Assembly (NCBI GenBank): GCA_024279945.1
Contig: JAJRRA010000077.1
Coordinates: 1 to 64,000 of the forward strand
DNA length: 64,000 nt
From: Gammaproteobacteria bacterium
GTDB lineage: Bacteria; Pseudomonadota; Gammaproteobacteria; Xanthomonadales; SZUA-36
Direction of reading: 5' to 3'
The translations under genes were made by a program, and so were the position numbers. Shown piece after piece: positions 24,339-33,368 of the stretch. Each line of letters opens with the position of its first letter. The first letter of the stretch is position 1. The notes under the pieces were generated by a model. The model was not told the origin of the DNA and searched no databases. It saw only the letters and a list, made by a program, of their open reading frames with translations.

Positions 24339-27251
24339 ATGGCCAAACCCATTCATGACCCACTGTCGAAAAAGCTGGATGAAGCCAGTTGTATAGAGGT
24401 TAAAAATACGACCTGCTATATGTGCGCCTGCCGCTGCGGTATTCGCGTTACCTTGCGTGACGGTGAAGTTCGCTACATTGATGGCAACCCGGATCATCCG
24501 CTGAACAAGGGTGTGATCTGCGCCAAGGGCTCATCCGGGATCATGAAGCAGTACTCACCGGCGCGCCTGACCAAACCGTTGTTGCGGAAGCCCGGCAGTG
24601 ATCGCGGCGATAACGAATTTGATGAGATTTCCTGGGACAAGGCATTTGAAATCATGGAGGAACGCCTGGGCAATCTGCGTGCAAATGATCCAAAACAGTT
24701 CGCCCTGTTTACCGGTCGTGACCAGATGCAGGCGTTGACCGGCATGTTTGCCAAGCAATTTGGCACACCGAACTACGCAGCACACGGTGGTTTCTGTTCA
24801 GTGAATATGGCTGCCGGCATGATTTACACCATCGGCGGTTCTTTTTGGGAGTTTGGTGGGCCGGATCTGGAGCGCGCCAAACTGTTCGTGATGATCGGCA
24901 CCGCTGAAGATCACCACTCCAACCCGATGAAAACAGCCCTTTCCAGGTTTAAACGCCAGGGCGGCAAGTTCATTTCCATTAACCCCGTGCGGACCGGCTA
25001 CGCGGCCATTGCCGATGAATGGATACCCATCAAACCCGGTACTGATGGGGCGCTGTTCCTGGCGCTGATCAATGAAATTATTCGCCAGGGCCTGTACGAC
25101 CGGGATTTTCTGGTGCAGTATTCAAATGCCGCTGAACTGGTGAACCTGGACAAAAACTCGTCCGAATATGGCATGTTCGTGCGTTCCGAAGTGCCGATTG
25201 AGGAGGGCTGCTTCGATCCGCAAAACAAAATATGGTGGGATCGCGAGCAAGACAATCCGGTCGCTACGCACACCCCCGGTGCTGATCCCTACTTCCTCGG
25301 TGACTTCGAACTCGACGACGGCACGCCGGTAAAGCCTTCCTTCCAGTTGCTGGTGGATCGCGTCAAGAAATACACCGTCGAATGGGCGGCAGGTATTACC
25401 GGAATCCCGGCGCAAACGATCAAGCGCCTGGCCCATGAAATGGGCATCACGGCGCGTGATGAGAAGATCGAGCTGCCGATCCCCTGGACCGATACCTGGG
25501 GTAATGAGCATGAGACGGTGACCGGGAATCCGGTGGCCTTTCATGCCATGCGCGGCCTGGCGGCGCACTCCAACGGTTTTCATGCCATCCGGGCCATGTC
25601 TATCCTGATGAGCATCCTGGGCACCATTGACCGACCCGGCGGTTTCCGCCACAAGGCGCCGTTCCCGCGGCCTATCCCGCCCTGCGCCAAGCCACCCAAC
25701 GATTCCCGTGCCGTGAAACCAAATACGCCGCTGGACGGCATGCCTCTGGGCTGGCCGGCTGACCCGGATGACCTGTTCGTCAATGACGACGGCAGCCCGG
25801 TGCGCATCGACAAAGCCTTCTCCTGGGAGTACCCGCTGTCGGTCCATGGCCTGATGCACAATGTCATCACCAACGCCTGGCGTGGTGACCCCTACAAAAT
25901 CGATACCCTGATGTTGTTCATGGCCAACATGGCGTGGAACTCGAGCATGAACACCTCCGAGGTGCGTAAGATGCTCAACGACAAGGATGAGGACGGCCAG
26001 TACAAAATCCCTTTCCTGATCGTTGCCGATGCCTTCCAGTCGGAAACTGTCGCTTTCGCCGACCTGGTGCTGCCCGATACCACCTATCTGGAGCGCCATG
26101 ATTGCATGTCCATGCTGGATCGCCCGATCTCCGAGTTCGAGGGGCCGGTTGATTCGGTGCGCATCCCGGTGTTGCCGCCGACCGGTGAGTGCAAACCCTT
26201 TCAGGAAGTTATTATTGAGCTGGGTTCCCGCCTCAAGCTACCGGCTTTCGTCAACGGTGACGGCAGCCGCAAGTTCCGTGACTACCCAGATTTTGTTATC
26301 AACTATGAAACCTCTCCCGGTTCCGGCATCGGCTTCCTCGCCGGTTGGCGCGGCAAGGGTGGTGAAAAATTCATGAAGGGCGAGCCCAATCCCAGGCAGT
26401 GGGAGATGTACGAGAAAAATAATTGCGTATTCCAGTACGAACTGCCCAAGTCCTACCAGTACATGCGCAACTGGAATCAGGGCTATCTGGAATGGGCCAA
26501 ACGCCATTCGCTGACGCGCTATGCCGAACCCATCAACATTCACATCTATTCCGAGGTTTTACAAAAATTCCGCCTCGCTGCACAGGGCAAGGGCGATACC
26601 CGCCAGCCGCCGGATCACCTGCGTGAACGGGTGGAGACTCACTTTGACCCGCTGCCGTTCTACTCACAACCGCTGGAGGCGCAGCTATCCGATCTGTACA
26701 AATACCCGCTCAACGCCGTGACCCAGCGGCCCATGGCGATGTATCACTCCTGGGATTCGCAGAACCCCTGGCTGCGGCAGATTCATACCTGGAATTTCCT
26801 CAATGTAAATACCCGGACCGCGACGGAAGCGGGCATCAAGGACGGTGGCTGGATGTGGGTCGAGTCCATGCACGGCAAGGTGCGCTGCCAGTGCCGCCAT
26901 TCCGAGGCAGTTGAACCCGGTACGGTATGGACCTGGAACGCCATTGGCAAGGCAGCCGGCGCCTGGGGCCTGGATGGCGATGCCAATGAGGCAAAACAGG
27001 GCTTCCTGCTTAACCACCTCATCAGTGAAGAACTGCCGGCGTCCGGGGACGGTGAAACTATTTCCAATTCGGATCCCATTACCGGCCAGGCCGGCTGGTA
27101 CGATGTGCATGTGCGTATTTATCCGGTGGATGCTGACGAGCCAAGGGTCACTTCACCACAGTTCGACACACTGCAGCCGGTGCCCGGTCAGAAAGTGGAG
27201 AACAATCCCGGCCGCTGGTTACGATATTTCGCCGGCAGGAAAAAGCCGTGA
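24339..27251 (+). CDS. soeA: molybdopterin oxidoreductase catalytic subunit, SoeA-like
   Basis: 970 residues of the complex-iron-sulfur-molybdoenzyme family. A [4Fe-4S] site is formed by Cys26, Cys29, Cys33 and Cys61 (CYMCACRC ... CAKGSSG). The likely Mo ligand is Cys153 (HGGFCSVN), as in the polysulfide/tetrathionate/sulfite branch. There is no Tat signal, so the enzyme faces the cytoplasm. That separates it from PsrA, PhsA and TtrA and fits SoeABC, which oxidises sulfite to sulfate and passes electrons to quinone. The B and C genes follow in order. The start at 24339 has only a weak Shine-Dalgarno. The gap to soeB carries four REP sequences. The specific SoeA assignment rests on cytoplasmic location and soeB/soeC similarity. 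Confidence 0.75.
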   Translation: MAKPIHDPLSKKLDEASCIEVKNTTCYMCACRCGIRVTLRDGEVRYIDGNPDHPLNKGVICAKGSSGIMKQYSPARLTKPLLRKPGSDRGDNEFDEISWDKAFEIMEERLGNLRANDPKQFALFTGRDQMQALTGMFAKQFGTPNYAAHGGFCSVNMAAGMIYTIGGSFWEFGGPDLERAKLFVMIGTAEDHHSNPMKTALSRFKRQGGKFISINPVRTGYAAIADEWIPIKPGTDGALFLALINEIIRQGLYDRDFLVQYSNAAELVNLDKNSSEYGMFVRSEVPIEEGCFDPQNKIWWDREQDNPVATHTPGADPYFLGDFELDDGTPVKPSFQLLVDRVKKYTVEWAAGITGIPAQTIKRLAHEMGITARDEKIELPIPWTDTWGNEHETVTGNPVAFHAMRGLAAHSNGFHAIRAMSILMSILGTIDRPGGFRHKAPFPRPIPPCAKPPNDSRAVKPNTPLDGMPLGWPADPDDLFVNDDGSPVRIDKAFSWEYPLSVHGLMHNVITNAWRGDPYKIDTLMLFMANMAWNSSMNTSEVRKMLNDKDEDGQYKIPFLIVADAFQSETVAFADLVLPDTTYLERHDCMSMLDRPISEFEGPVDSVRIPVLPPTGECKPFQEVIIELGSRLKLPAFVNGDGSRKFRDYPDFVINYETSPGSGIGFLAGWRGKGGEKFMKGEPNPRQWEMYEKNNCVFQYELPKSYQYMRNWNQGYLEWAKRHSLTRYAEPINIHIYSEVLQKFRLAAQGKGDTRQPPDHLRERVETHFDPLPFYSQPLEAQLSDLYKYPLNAVTQRPMAMYHSWDSQNPWLRQIHTWNFLNVNTRTATEAGIKDGGWMWVESMHGKVRCQCRHSEAVEPGTVWTWNAIGKAAGAWGLDGDANEAKQGFLLNHLISEELPASGDGETISNSDPITGQAGWYDVHVRIYPVDADEPRVTSPQFDTLQPVPGQKVENNPGRWLRYFAGRKKP

Positions 27252-27277
27252 ATAAGCTCATGAGAGCCCGCGTAATT

Positions 27278-27411
27278 GTAAGAGGCCCCTTGGGGCCGAC
27301 TGGCTATGATCGACACCCCGGAAAAGTCGCCCGCAAGCGGGCTCTTACATTTCAGTGTGAATGCCGGCAAGCGGACTTTTACGAACAGGTCGCCCGCAAG
27401 CAGGCTCTTAC
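27278..27411. repeat. cluster of four REP sequences between soeA and soeB
   Basis: Four related imperfect palindromes: GTAAGAGGCCCCTTGGGGCC... at 27278-27301, then three in the opposite orientation ending in CTCTTAC or CTTTTAC at 27325-27348, about 27362-27382 (degenerate) and 27389-27411. The core is GTCGCCCGCAAGCGGGCTC. The last copy ends only 12 bases before the soeB start codon, so it overlaps the leader of that gene. Such repeats are usually moved by RAYT-type tyrosine transposases; none is in this window. Confidence 0.85.
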
Positions 27412-27423
27412 GGGACATCTCAT

Positions 27424-28155
27424 ATGACGCAACTTGCTTTGGTTATTGATTTGAATGTCTGTGTGGGTTGTCATGCCTGTGTCACCAGTTGCAAGGAATG
27501 GAATACCTCCGGTACGGCGGGCTTTCTGGCTGACATGAATCCGTTCAGCAAAGATCCAACTGGTACATTCTTCAACCGGGTACAGACTTTTGAAGTGGGA
27601 AGTTATCCCAATACCGAAACCGTGCACTTCCCCAAGAGCTGCCTGCATTGTGAAGACCCGCCCTGTGTGCCGGTGTGTCCGACCGGCGCCAGTTACAAGC
27701 GCGAATCCGATGGCATTGTGCTGGTGGACAGCGAAAAGTGCATTGGTTGTAATTACTGTTCCTGGGCTTGTCCCTATGGTGCGCGCGAACTGGATGAGAA
27801 GCAGAAGATCATGAAGAAGTGCACGCTGTGCGTGGACCGCATCTATGATGAATCTCTGCCGGAGAACGAACGCAAGCCTGCCTGTGTGCTTGCCTGTCCG
27901 ACCAGTGCACGCCTGTTTGGTGATGTGAACGACCCCAATTCGGAAGTCTCACTGGCGATACGCGAGAACGGCGGCTACAAACTGATGCCCGAGTGGGGCA
28001 CACAGCCGGCAAATCATTATCTGCCGCGCCGCAAGACCCGTATCACCATCCATGAGGACGAACTGATTCGCGCGGATAACCCGCTCAAAAAGGAACGTCA
28101 GTTACCCATGCCGGATGCGGATGATCCGACACTTGATGAAACAACGAGTTGGTAA
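27424..28155 (+). CDS. soeB: 4Fe-4S electron-transfer subunit, SoeB-like
   Basis: 243 residues with four [4Fe-4S] motifs: CVGCHACVTSC near the N-terminus, CLHCEDPPCVPVCP, CIGCNYCSWACP, and CTLCVDRI ... CVLACP. This is the DmsB/TtrB/SoeB arrangement. The N-terminus MTQLALVIDLNVCVGCHACV is very like SoeB proteins. ATG 27424 is chosen since the open frame before it consists of REP sequence. It shuttles electrons from the Mo subunit to the membrane anchor. The Shine-Dalgarno is weak and lies against the last REP copy. Confidence 0.85.
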   Translation: MTQLALVIDLNVCVGCHACVTSCKEWNTSGTAGFLADMNPFSKDPTGTFFNRVQTFEVGSYPNTETVHFPKSCLHCEDPPCVPVCPTGASYKRESDGIVLVDSEKCIGCNYCSWACPYGARELDEKQKIMKKCTLCVDRIYDESLPENERKPACVLACPTSARLFGDVNDPNSEVSLAIRENGGYKLMPEWGTQPANHYLPRRKTRITIHEDELIRADNPLKKERQLPMPDADDPTLDETTSW

Positions 28156-28176
28156 TAGAGGAACCTTAAAAAAAAT

Positions 28177-29154
28177 ATGCATCCTGCTTTTTCTGTCATT
28201 TTTCTCACAACTCTGATCGGTGTCGGTCAGGGCTTGTACCTGGCGCTCAATACCGTACAGGTGTATTCAGTCTTCAAAGTGCTGCCGGTTCAGGATTCGG
28301 CGCATTTCTACGCGCTGGGGAGCCTGATTGTGCTGCTGTTTCTGGGCGCAGGCCTGGCGGCTTCATTTTTCCACCTCGGTCGCCCGGAGCGTGCCTGGCG
28401 CTCGGCTGCCTGCTGGCGGACTTCCTGGCTGTCACGCGAAATCATCGTCCTGCCGGCATTTATGGGGTCCGTCGCCGCCTGGGGTATGATTCACTACACC
28501 GGCTGGAGTCCGCATCTGTTCACCTTTGGAAACGGGGCCGAAGTGGACCTGTCGCAGCTTCTCGGTGTTATTGCATCGCTGTTGAGTTTCACGCTTTTTC
28601 TGGTCACCGGCATGATCTATGCCTGCATCAAGCAATTGCAGGAATGGGCCACACCGCTGACCGTGATCAATTACACCTTATTCGGCCTTGCTTCCGGATT
28701 CCTGCTGGCAGCCGCTTTTGCCGCCTGGAAGAGTCCCGGTTTGGTCGAGTTCTACGGGGGCTGGGCAATTTTCACTACCCTGGTCGCTTTTCTTACCCGT
28801 ACGGCCAGCCTGATGCGCAATGCCCGTATCAAGTACAAATCAACCCTGGAATCAGCCATCGGCATTCGTCATGCCCGTATTGAGCAGAAGGCACAAGGGG
28901 CGATGGCCGGCTCCTTCAACACCCGCGAGTATTTTCACGGCGCCACGCAAGGCAAGTTCAAATTCGTCAAATGGCTTTTCCTGGTGCTGGTATTTCCCGT
29001 ACCGCTGCTGCTGGCATCCATCGGTATCGGTACGCAATCTACCGCCTTGCTGCTTGCGGCCTTCCTGATTCAGTACCTTGGACTGATTGCGGAGCGCTGG
29101 TTCTTTTTCGCGCAGGCGAATCACCCGCAGAACCTGTATTACCAGACCGTCTGA
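28177..29154 (+). CDS. soeC: membrane anchor subunit, SoeC/DmsC-like
   Basis: 325 residues, about eight membrane helices, DmsC-type anchor. Family features include a start of MHPAFSVIFLTTLIGVGQGL and AGLAASFFHLGRPERAWRSA, the histidine-containing loop typical of DmsC/SoeC. It would transfer electrons between the iron-sulfur subunit and the quinone pool. It follows soeB by 21 bases with GAGGA upstream, completing a three-gene operon. Confidence 0.85.
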   Translation: MHPAFSVIFLTTLIGVGQGLYLALNTVQVYSVFKVLPVQDSAHFYALGSLIVLLFLGAGLAASFFHLGRPERAWRSAACWRTSWLSREIIVLPAFMGSVAAWGMIHYTGWSPHLFTFGNGAEVDLSQLLGVIASLLSFTLFLVTGMIYACIKQLQEWATPLTVINYTLFGLASGFLLAAAFAAWKSPGLVEFYGGWAIFTTLVAFLTRTASLMRNARIKYKSTLESAIGIRHARIEQKAQGAMAGSFNTREYFHGATQGKFKFVKWLFLVLVFPVPLLLASIGIGTQSTALLLAAFLIQYLGLIAERWFFFAQANHPQNLYYQTV

Positions 29155-29364
29155 TAACTGTTGTTTCACTTTCTGCCGGGGTCAGGTTCCCGAACCCCAT
29201 CGAACTGGCGGAGCGGGTTCTGTTAACGACATGCTTTGTAAGAATGTGCGGTAAACCAGACTGATGCCGCTTCGCTTCGCACAGGAAATACCCCCCGTTT
29301 GTGGGAGCGATTCAGACAAGCCTCAGGAATTTGCATTTTATCCTTTGTAAAATTCATTCGGATG

Positions 29365-29403
29365 TGATACAAAAACACTTGAATAACTCGAAAAACTGTA
29401 TCA
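29365..29403. promoter_or_regulatory. inverted repeat before iorA
   Basis: TGATACA (29365-29371) and TGTATCA (29397-29403) are exact inverted copies 25 bases apart, ending 19 bases before the iorA start codon. The position suits a repressor site or an RNA stem in the leader. The rest of the 268-base gap after soeC shows no gene. One REP-like fragment near 29300 is too weak to call. Confidence 0.35.
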
Positions 29404-29422
29404 TTTAGTCGGAGAAGCTCAA

Positions 29423-31273
29423 ATGGCCGAGGCCAGCCAAAAAATTGCACCTTCCAAAGAAGCTCTGGACCTGAACGTCATTACACAGACGGGAGAGGAA
29501 GCCAGGCCCATGACAGGCCATGAAGCCATCGCGCGTGGTGTCTGGGAGGCCGGCTGTCGTGTTGCCGCCGCCTATCCGGGCACACCGAGTACAGAGATCC
29601 TGGAAAACCTGGCGAAGTATCCTATAGAAGATTTACACGCACAGTGGTCGACCAACGAAAAGGTCGCACTGGATGTAGCCTACGGAGCATCATATGGCGG
29701 TGTCCGGGCATTCTGCGCGATGAAGCATGTCGGCCTGAACGTTGCCGCAGATGCGCTGCTCACGGAGGCGTATATCGGTGTTAACGGTGGTTTGGTGATT
29801 GCCGTTTGTGATGACCCGGGCATTCACAGTTCCCAGAACGAACAGGACACGCGGATGTTCGGCAAGTTGGCCAATGTACCGGTACTGGAACCGTCCGATG
29901 CTCAGGAAGCGCTCGAATATACGCGTTGGGCCTATGAACTCAGCGAAAAGTTTGATACACCAATTATTGTCCGAAGTACCACCCGGATCGCGCATACCCG
30001 TAGCCCGGTCGTGGTTGGAAAACGCCAGGAAATTGAAGACAAGGGTTTTGTAGAGCGTCCGGAGAATATTGCACTGCCCACCACGGCACGCCTTCGCCAT
30101 CCGGTGGTGATCGAGCGCGAGCATTTGATGGAGGAGTATTTCAGTAAATCCGACAAAACCCAGTGGATAGAGGGCAACACCGATGTCGGCATTGTCACCG
30201 CCGGCATGTCATACAGCTATGTAAGAGAAGTGCTGCCGGGTGTCAGTATTCTGAAATTACCGGCGACTTTCCCGTTTCCCAGGGATATTGTGCGCAAATT
30301 CTGTGAATCTGTGAAGCGTGTGATCGTGGTAGAGGAACTGGAGCCTGTACTGGAAACTGCGATAGCGGCGATGGGTTTTACCGTCGAAGGTAAGGAATTT
30401 TTTCCCCGCGCAGGCGAGTTGTCGCCCGAGGTAGTGCACGAAGGTTTCGCGCAGGCAGGGCTGCTCAAACCGCGTAAAACGGTCGACATCGTTGAGTTCG
30501 ATCAGTTGGTGCGCCCGCCGGTACTGTGTTCCGGTTGTCCGCACACCGGTGGCTACATGGCATTGCGCGCACTCAATGCCCGCGTGGCAGGCGATATCGG
30601 CTGTTACACACTGGCAGCGATGCAACCCCTACAGGCCATGGATACCTGTGTGTCGATGGGCTCCAGTATCGGTACCGCCGTGGGTCTGGCCAAGGCCGGC
30701 AACGAGACCCGGCCCATTGTTGCCACCATTGGCGATTCAACTTTCCTGCACGGTGGTATCACCGGCCTGATTGATGCCGTTTACAACGATGCGGACATCA
30801 CGGTTCTGTTACTCAATAACAGCACCACGGCGATGACGGGAGGCCAGGAACATCCCGGCACCGGCAAAACCCTGCGTGGCCTTGACACGCACAAGGTGAA
30901 TTATGCCGACGTGTGTCGCGCCGTGGGAGTGCAATCAGTCAAAGAAGTCGATTCTTATGACCTCGGCGTGTTGTACCAGGCGATCCGGGAGGCGACCGAG
31001 TACAAAGGCGTTTCGGTCGTCATCGCCAACCGGCCCTGTGTGCTGGATCCGGTCAAGATCAAAGGCCCTGCATTCCAGATTCGAGCCGCAGGGTGCACGG
31101 CCTGCCAGTCCTGTATGAACCTGGGTTGCCCCGCGCTTTCCTGGAGTGATGAAATGCTTGATGGCCATCACAAGATCAAGATTGATGAAACTTCGTGTAT
31201 CGGTTGTACCTTGTGTGTTCAGATCTGTCCCAGCGATTGCATCCGGCCTGCTGCGGAACTGGCATCGGCATGA
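29423..31273 (+). CDS. iorA: indolepyruvate ferredoxin oxidoreductase, alpha subunit type
   Basis: 616 residues. The N-terminal part is the pyruvate-ferredoxin-oxidoreductase domain (AAAYPGTPSTEIL, STNEKVALDVAYGASYGG). The second half is the ThDP domain: Cys369-Ser-Gly-Cys372 (SGCPHTGG), then GDSTFLHGG and LLLNNSTTAMTGGQEHPG. Two [4Fe-4S] sites close the chain (CTACQSCMNLGCP from Cys558, and CIGCTLCVQICP). The enzyme decarboxylates aryl- or branched 2-oxoacids to acyl-CoA while reducing ferredoxin. The stop overlaps iorB (ATGA). GGAGAAG lies upstream of ATG 29423. The presence of korABC right behind suggests a combined 2-oxoacid oxidation unit. Confidence 0.88.
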   Translation: MAEASQKIAPSKEALDLNVITQTGEEARPMTGHEAIARGVWEAGCRVAAAYPGTPSTEILENLAKYPIEDLHAQWSTNEKVALDVAYGASYGGVRAFCAMKHVGLNVAADALLTEAYIGVNGGLVIAVCDDPGIHSSQNEQDTRMFGKLANVPVLEPSDAQEALEYTRWAYELSEKFDTPIIVRSTTRIAHTRSPVVVGKRQEIEDKGFVERPENIALPTTARLRHPVVIEREHLMEEYFSKSDKTQWIEGNTDVGIVTAGMSYSYVREVLPGVSILKLPATFPFPRDIVRKFCESVKRVIVVEELEPVLETAIAAMGFTVEGKEFFPRAGELSPEVVHEGFAQAGLLKPRKTVDIVEFDQLVRPPVLCSGCPHTGGYMALRALNARVAGDIGCYTLAAMQPLQAMDTCVSMGSSIGTAVGLAKAGNETRPIVATIGDSTFLHGGITGLIDAVYNDADITVLLLNNSTTAMTGGQEHPGTGKTLRGLDTHKVNYADVCRAVGVQSVKEVDSYDLGVLYQAIREATEYKGVSVVIANRPCVLDPVKIKGPAFQIRAAGCTACQSCMNLGCPALSWSDEMLDGHHKIKIDETSCIGCTLCVQICPSDCIRPAAELASA

Positions 31274-32226
31274 GTAGCGCAACAACGGCAAAGCCGAAGA
31301 AAACCGTGCAAAAACAGACCGCAGTGAAGGGACCGACCAATGTCCTGATCGTCGGTGTGGGCGGCCAGGGCGTGATCATGGTTTCCAAGATACTCGCCCG
31401 TTTAAGCCAGTTACAGGGCTTGCAGGTCAAGCAGAGCGAAGTGCATGGCATGGCCAAGCGCGGTGGTTCCGTGTTCAGCCACATCCGCTTCGGTGAAGAA
31501 GTGTGGTCACCGACCATTCCGATGGGTGAGGCCGATGTGGTCCTTGGCCTGGAATGGGCTGAAGGGTTGCGCTGGTTACGATACTTGAAACCCGGTGTCG
31601 GTACCTTTATTTCAGATACCAAGCGAATTGTGCCACCTTTTTCCTGCCGCGACAGGCGTCACGATGCCCGTCACGGCTATGCCCACCACACCATTGCTGA
31701 AATTGTCGCCCAGGTGCCTAGTGCGTACGCGCCGGATGCGACCGGGATGGCAACGGAACTGGGCAATGAGCGGGTTGCCAACACGATATTGCTCGGTTTA
31801 TTGTCCACCGTGATGGATTTTCCAGTCGAATCCTGGCGTGAAGTGCTGGCGGAGTTTGTACCGCCAAAGACACTGGATACCAATCTTAAGGCATTCGAAG
31901 CAGGCAGAGCCTGGACCAAACAGGACCACAAACCCCTGGTCGATGATGCTGCAACTCAGGCTGCACCGGAACCGTTGCTCAAGCGCGAAGTCAAGCTGGA
32001 AATCACCGAGTCCTGGTGCAAGAGTTGCGATATCTGCGTGAAGATGTGCCCGGAGCGCTGCCTTGCCTTGAATGATCATCAGATTGTTGAACTGGTGAAG
32101 CCTGAAGCCTGTACAGGCTGCCGGGTTTGTGAGTGGTTGTGTCCCGACTTTGCAATCGCCGTTCACGTTTCAACTGTTCCCATTAACACCATTTCGGCCG
32201 AAGCCGCCGGGGAGGTACAAGCCTGA
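31270..32226 (+). CDS. iorB: IorB-type subunit fused to a 2x[4Fe-4S] ferredoxin domain
   Basis: 318 residues. Residues about 22-220 are the IorB/KorC-type gamma domain (NVLIVGVGGQGVIMVSKILA, SEVHGMAKRGGSVFSHIRFG). Residues about 238-305 are a bacterial-type double [4Fe-4S] domain (CKSCDICVKMCPERC and CTGCRVCEWLCPDF), equivalent to the separate delta subunit KorD of other operons. A Lys-rich N-terminal tail precedes the core. ATG 31270 overlaps the iorA stop, and its TGA overlaps the korA start. The fused ferredoxin part could serve the Ior enzyme, the Kor enzyme, or both. Confidence 0.85.
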   Translation: MSSATTAKPKKTVQKQTAVKGPTNVLIVGVGGQGVIMVSKILARLSQLQGLQVKQSEVHGMAKRGGSVFSHIRFGEEVWSPTIPMGEADVVLGLEWAEGLRWLRYLKPGVGTFISDTKRIVPPFSCRDRRHDARHGYAHHTIAEIVAQVPSAYAPDATGMATELGNERVANTILLGLLSTVMDFPVESWREVLAEFVPPKTLDTNLKAFEAGRAWTKQDHKPLVDDAATQAAPEPLLKREVKLEITESWCKSCDICVKMCPERCLALNDHQIVELVKPEACTGCRVCEWLCPDFAIAVHVSTVPINTISAEAAGEVQA

Positions 32227-33368
32227 TGTCACAAATGCCACAACGCCAGAGCCTGCAAGGTAACCAGGCCTGTGCACTCGGTGCGATTGCTGCCGGCTGC
32301 CGTTTGTTTGCCGGATACCCGATTACTCCTTCATCCGAAGTTGCCGAGCGTATGTCGAAAGAGTTGCCACGCGTCGAAGGTGTTTTCGTTCAGATGGAAG
32401 ATGAGATTGCGTCGATGGCGGCAGTACTGGGCTCCTCGATGGGTGGAGTGAAATCGATGACTGCAACCAGCGGTCCGGGCTTTTCGCTTAAGCAGGAACA
32501 TATAGGCTATGCGGCGCTGGCTGAAGTACCGTGCGTGATCATTAACGTGATGCGCGGCGGGCCCAGTACCGGCATGCCGACACGCCCGGCTCAGGGAGAT
32601 GTCATGCAGGCACGCTGGGGAACGCACGGTGATCACCCGATCATTGTTGTCACGCCATCGTCTGTGCAGGAAATTTACCAGCTAACCATCAGGGCTTTCA
32701 ATTTATCGGAAACCTACCGTGTGCCGGTGATCGTACTGTACGACGAGGCCATCGGACATTTGGTCGATACCGTCGAGTTGCCGGATCCGGATTCCATCGA
32801 AATCCAGGACCGGAAGTGGGCCAGCGGCCCGGCCGAAGGCTACCTGCCTTATGCAGCAGATGAAGACGGCGTTCCACCCATGCCGCGACCGGGTGATGGC
32901 TACCGCACCCATACTACCGGTCTGACACACCTTGAGACCGGTTTTCCAACACAGGTTCCCGCCGATGTAAGCCGCGTAATTGGTCGATTGCTGGATAAAA
33001 TTGAACGGAATCGTGATGCGATTGAGCAGTATGAACTGACGAATTGTGATGATGCGGAAATCCTGGTGGTAGCTTTTGGTATCACCGCGCGTTCCAGTGA
33101 ACGGGCCGTCAACCTGGCCCGGGAAAGTGGCATCAAGGTTGGTCTGATGCGACCGCTAACCCTGTGGCCTTTCCCCGAGCGAAAAATGAAGGAACTGGCA
33201 GGGCAGGTGCGTCACGTGCTGGTGCCGGAAATGAATGCGGGGCAACTGATACTGGAGATTGAGCGATTGTGCCCGGACTCGGTCACCGTGAGTGGGATCA
33301 ATCGCTTTGACGGTTTGCCCATTGATCCGGGAGAGGTCCTGGACAAAATCAAGGAAATCAGCAAATGA
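32226..33368 (+). CDS. korA: 2-oxoacid:ferredoxin oxidoreductase alpha subunit (KorA/VorA type)
   Basis: 380 residues. Begins with LQGNQACALGAIAAGCRLFA and GYPITPSSEVAE, the canonical alpha-subunit start, followed by QMEDEIASMAAVLGSSMGG, TSGPGFSLKQEHIGYA and RGGPSTGMPTRPAQGDV. The middle and end carry the transketolase C-like domain. 2-oxoglutarate is the most common substrate for this subunit set (reversible conversion to succinyl-CoA), but branched-chain oxoacids are possible. It overlaps both neighbours. Confidence 0.88.
   Translation: MSQMPQRQSLQGNQACALGAIAAGCRLFAGYPITPSSEVAERMSKELPRVEGVFVQMEDEIASMAAVLGSSMGGVKSMTATSGPGFSLKQEHIGYAALAEVPCVIINVMRGGPSTGMPTRPAQGDVMQARWGTHGDHPIIVVTPSSVQEIYQLTIRAFNLSETYRVPVIVLYDEAIGHLVDTVELPDPDSIEIQDRKWASGPAEGYLPYAADEDGVPPMPRPGDGYRTHTTGLTHLETGFPTQVPADVSRVIGRLLDKIERNRDAIEQYELTNCDDAEILVVAFGITARSSERAVNLARESGIKVGLMRPLTLWPFPERKMKELAGQVRHVLVPEMNAGQLILEIERLCPDSVTVSGINRFDGLPIDPGEVLDKIKEISK

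Noticed and set aside
25122-26099. Long open frame (325 codons) antisense to soeA
   Set aside because: It lies wholly inside a clearly coding gene, and has no family features or ribosome binding site. Such frames are common opposite GC-rich genes.
29298-29316. REP-like fragment TGTGGGAGCGATTC
   Set aside because: Only about half of a REP unit matches and no inverted partner is present.
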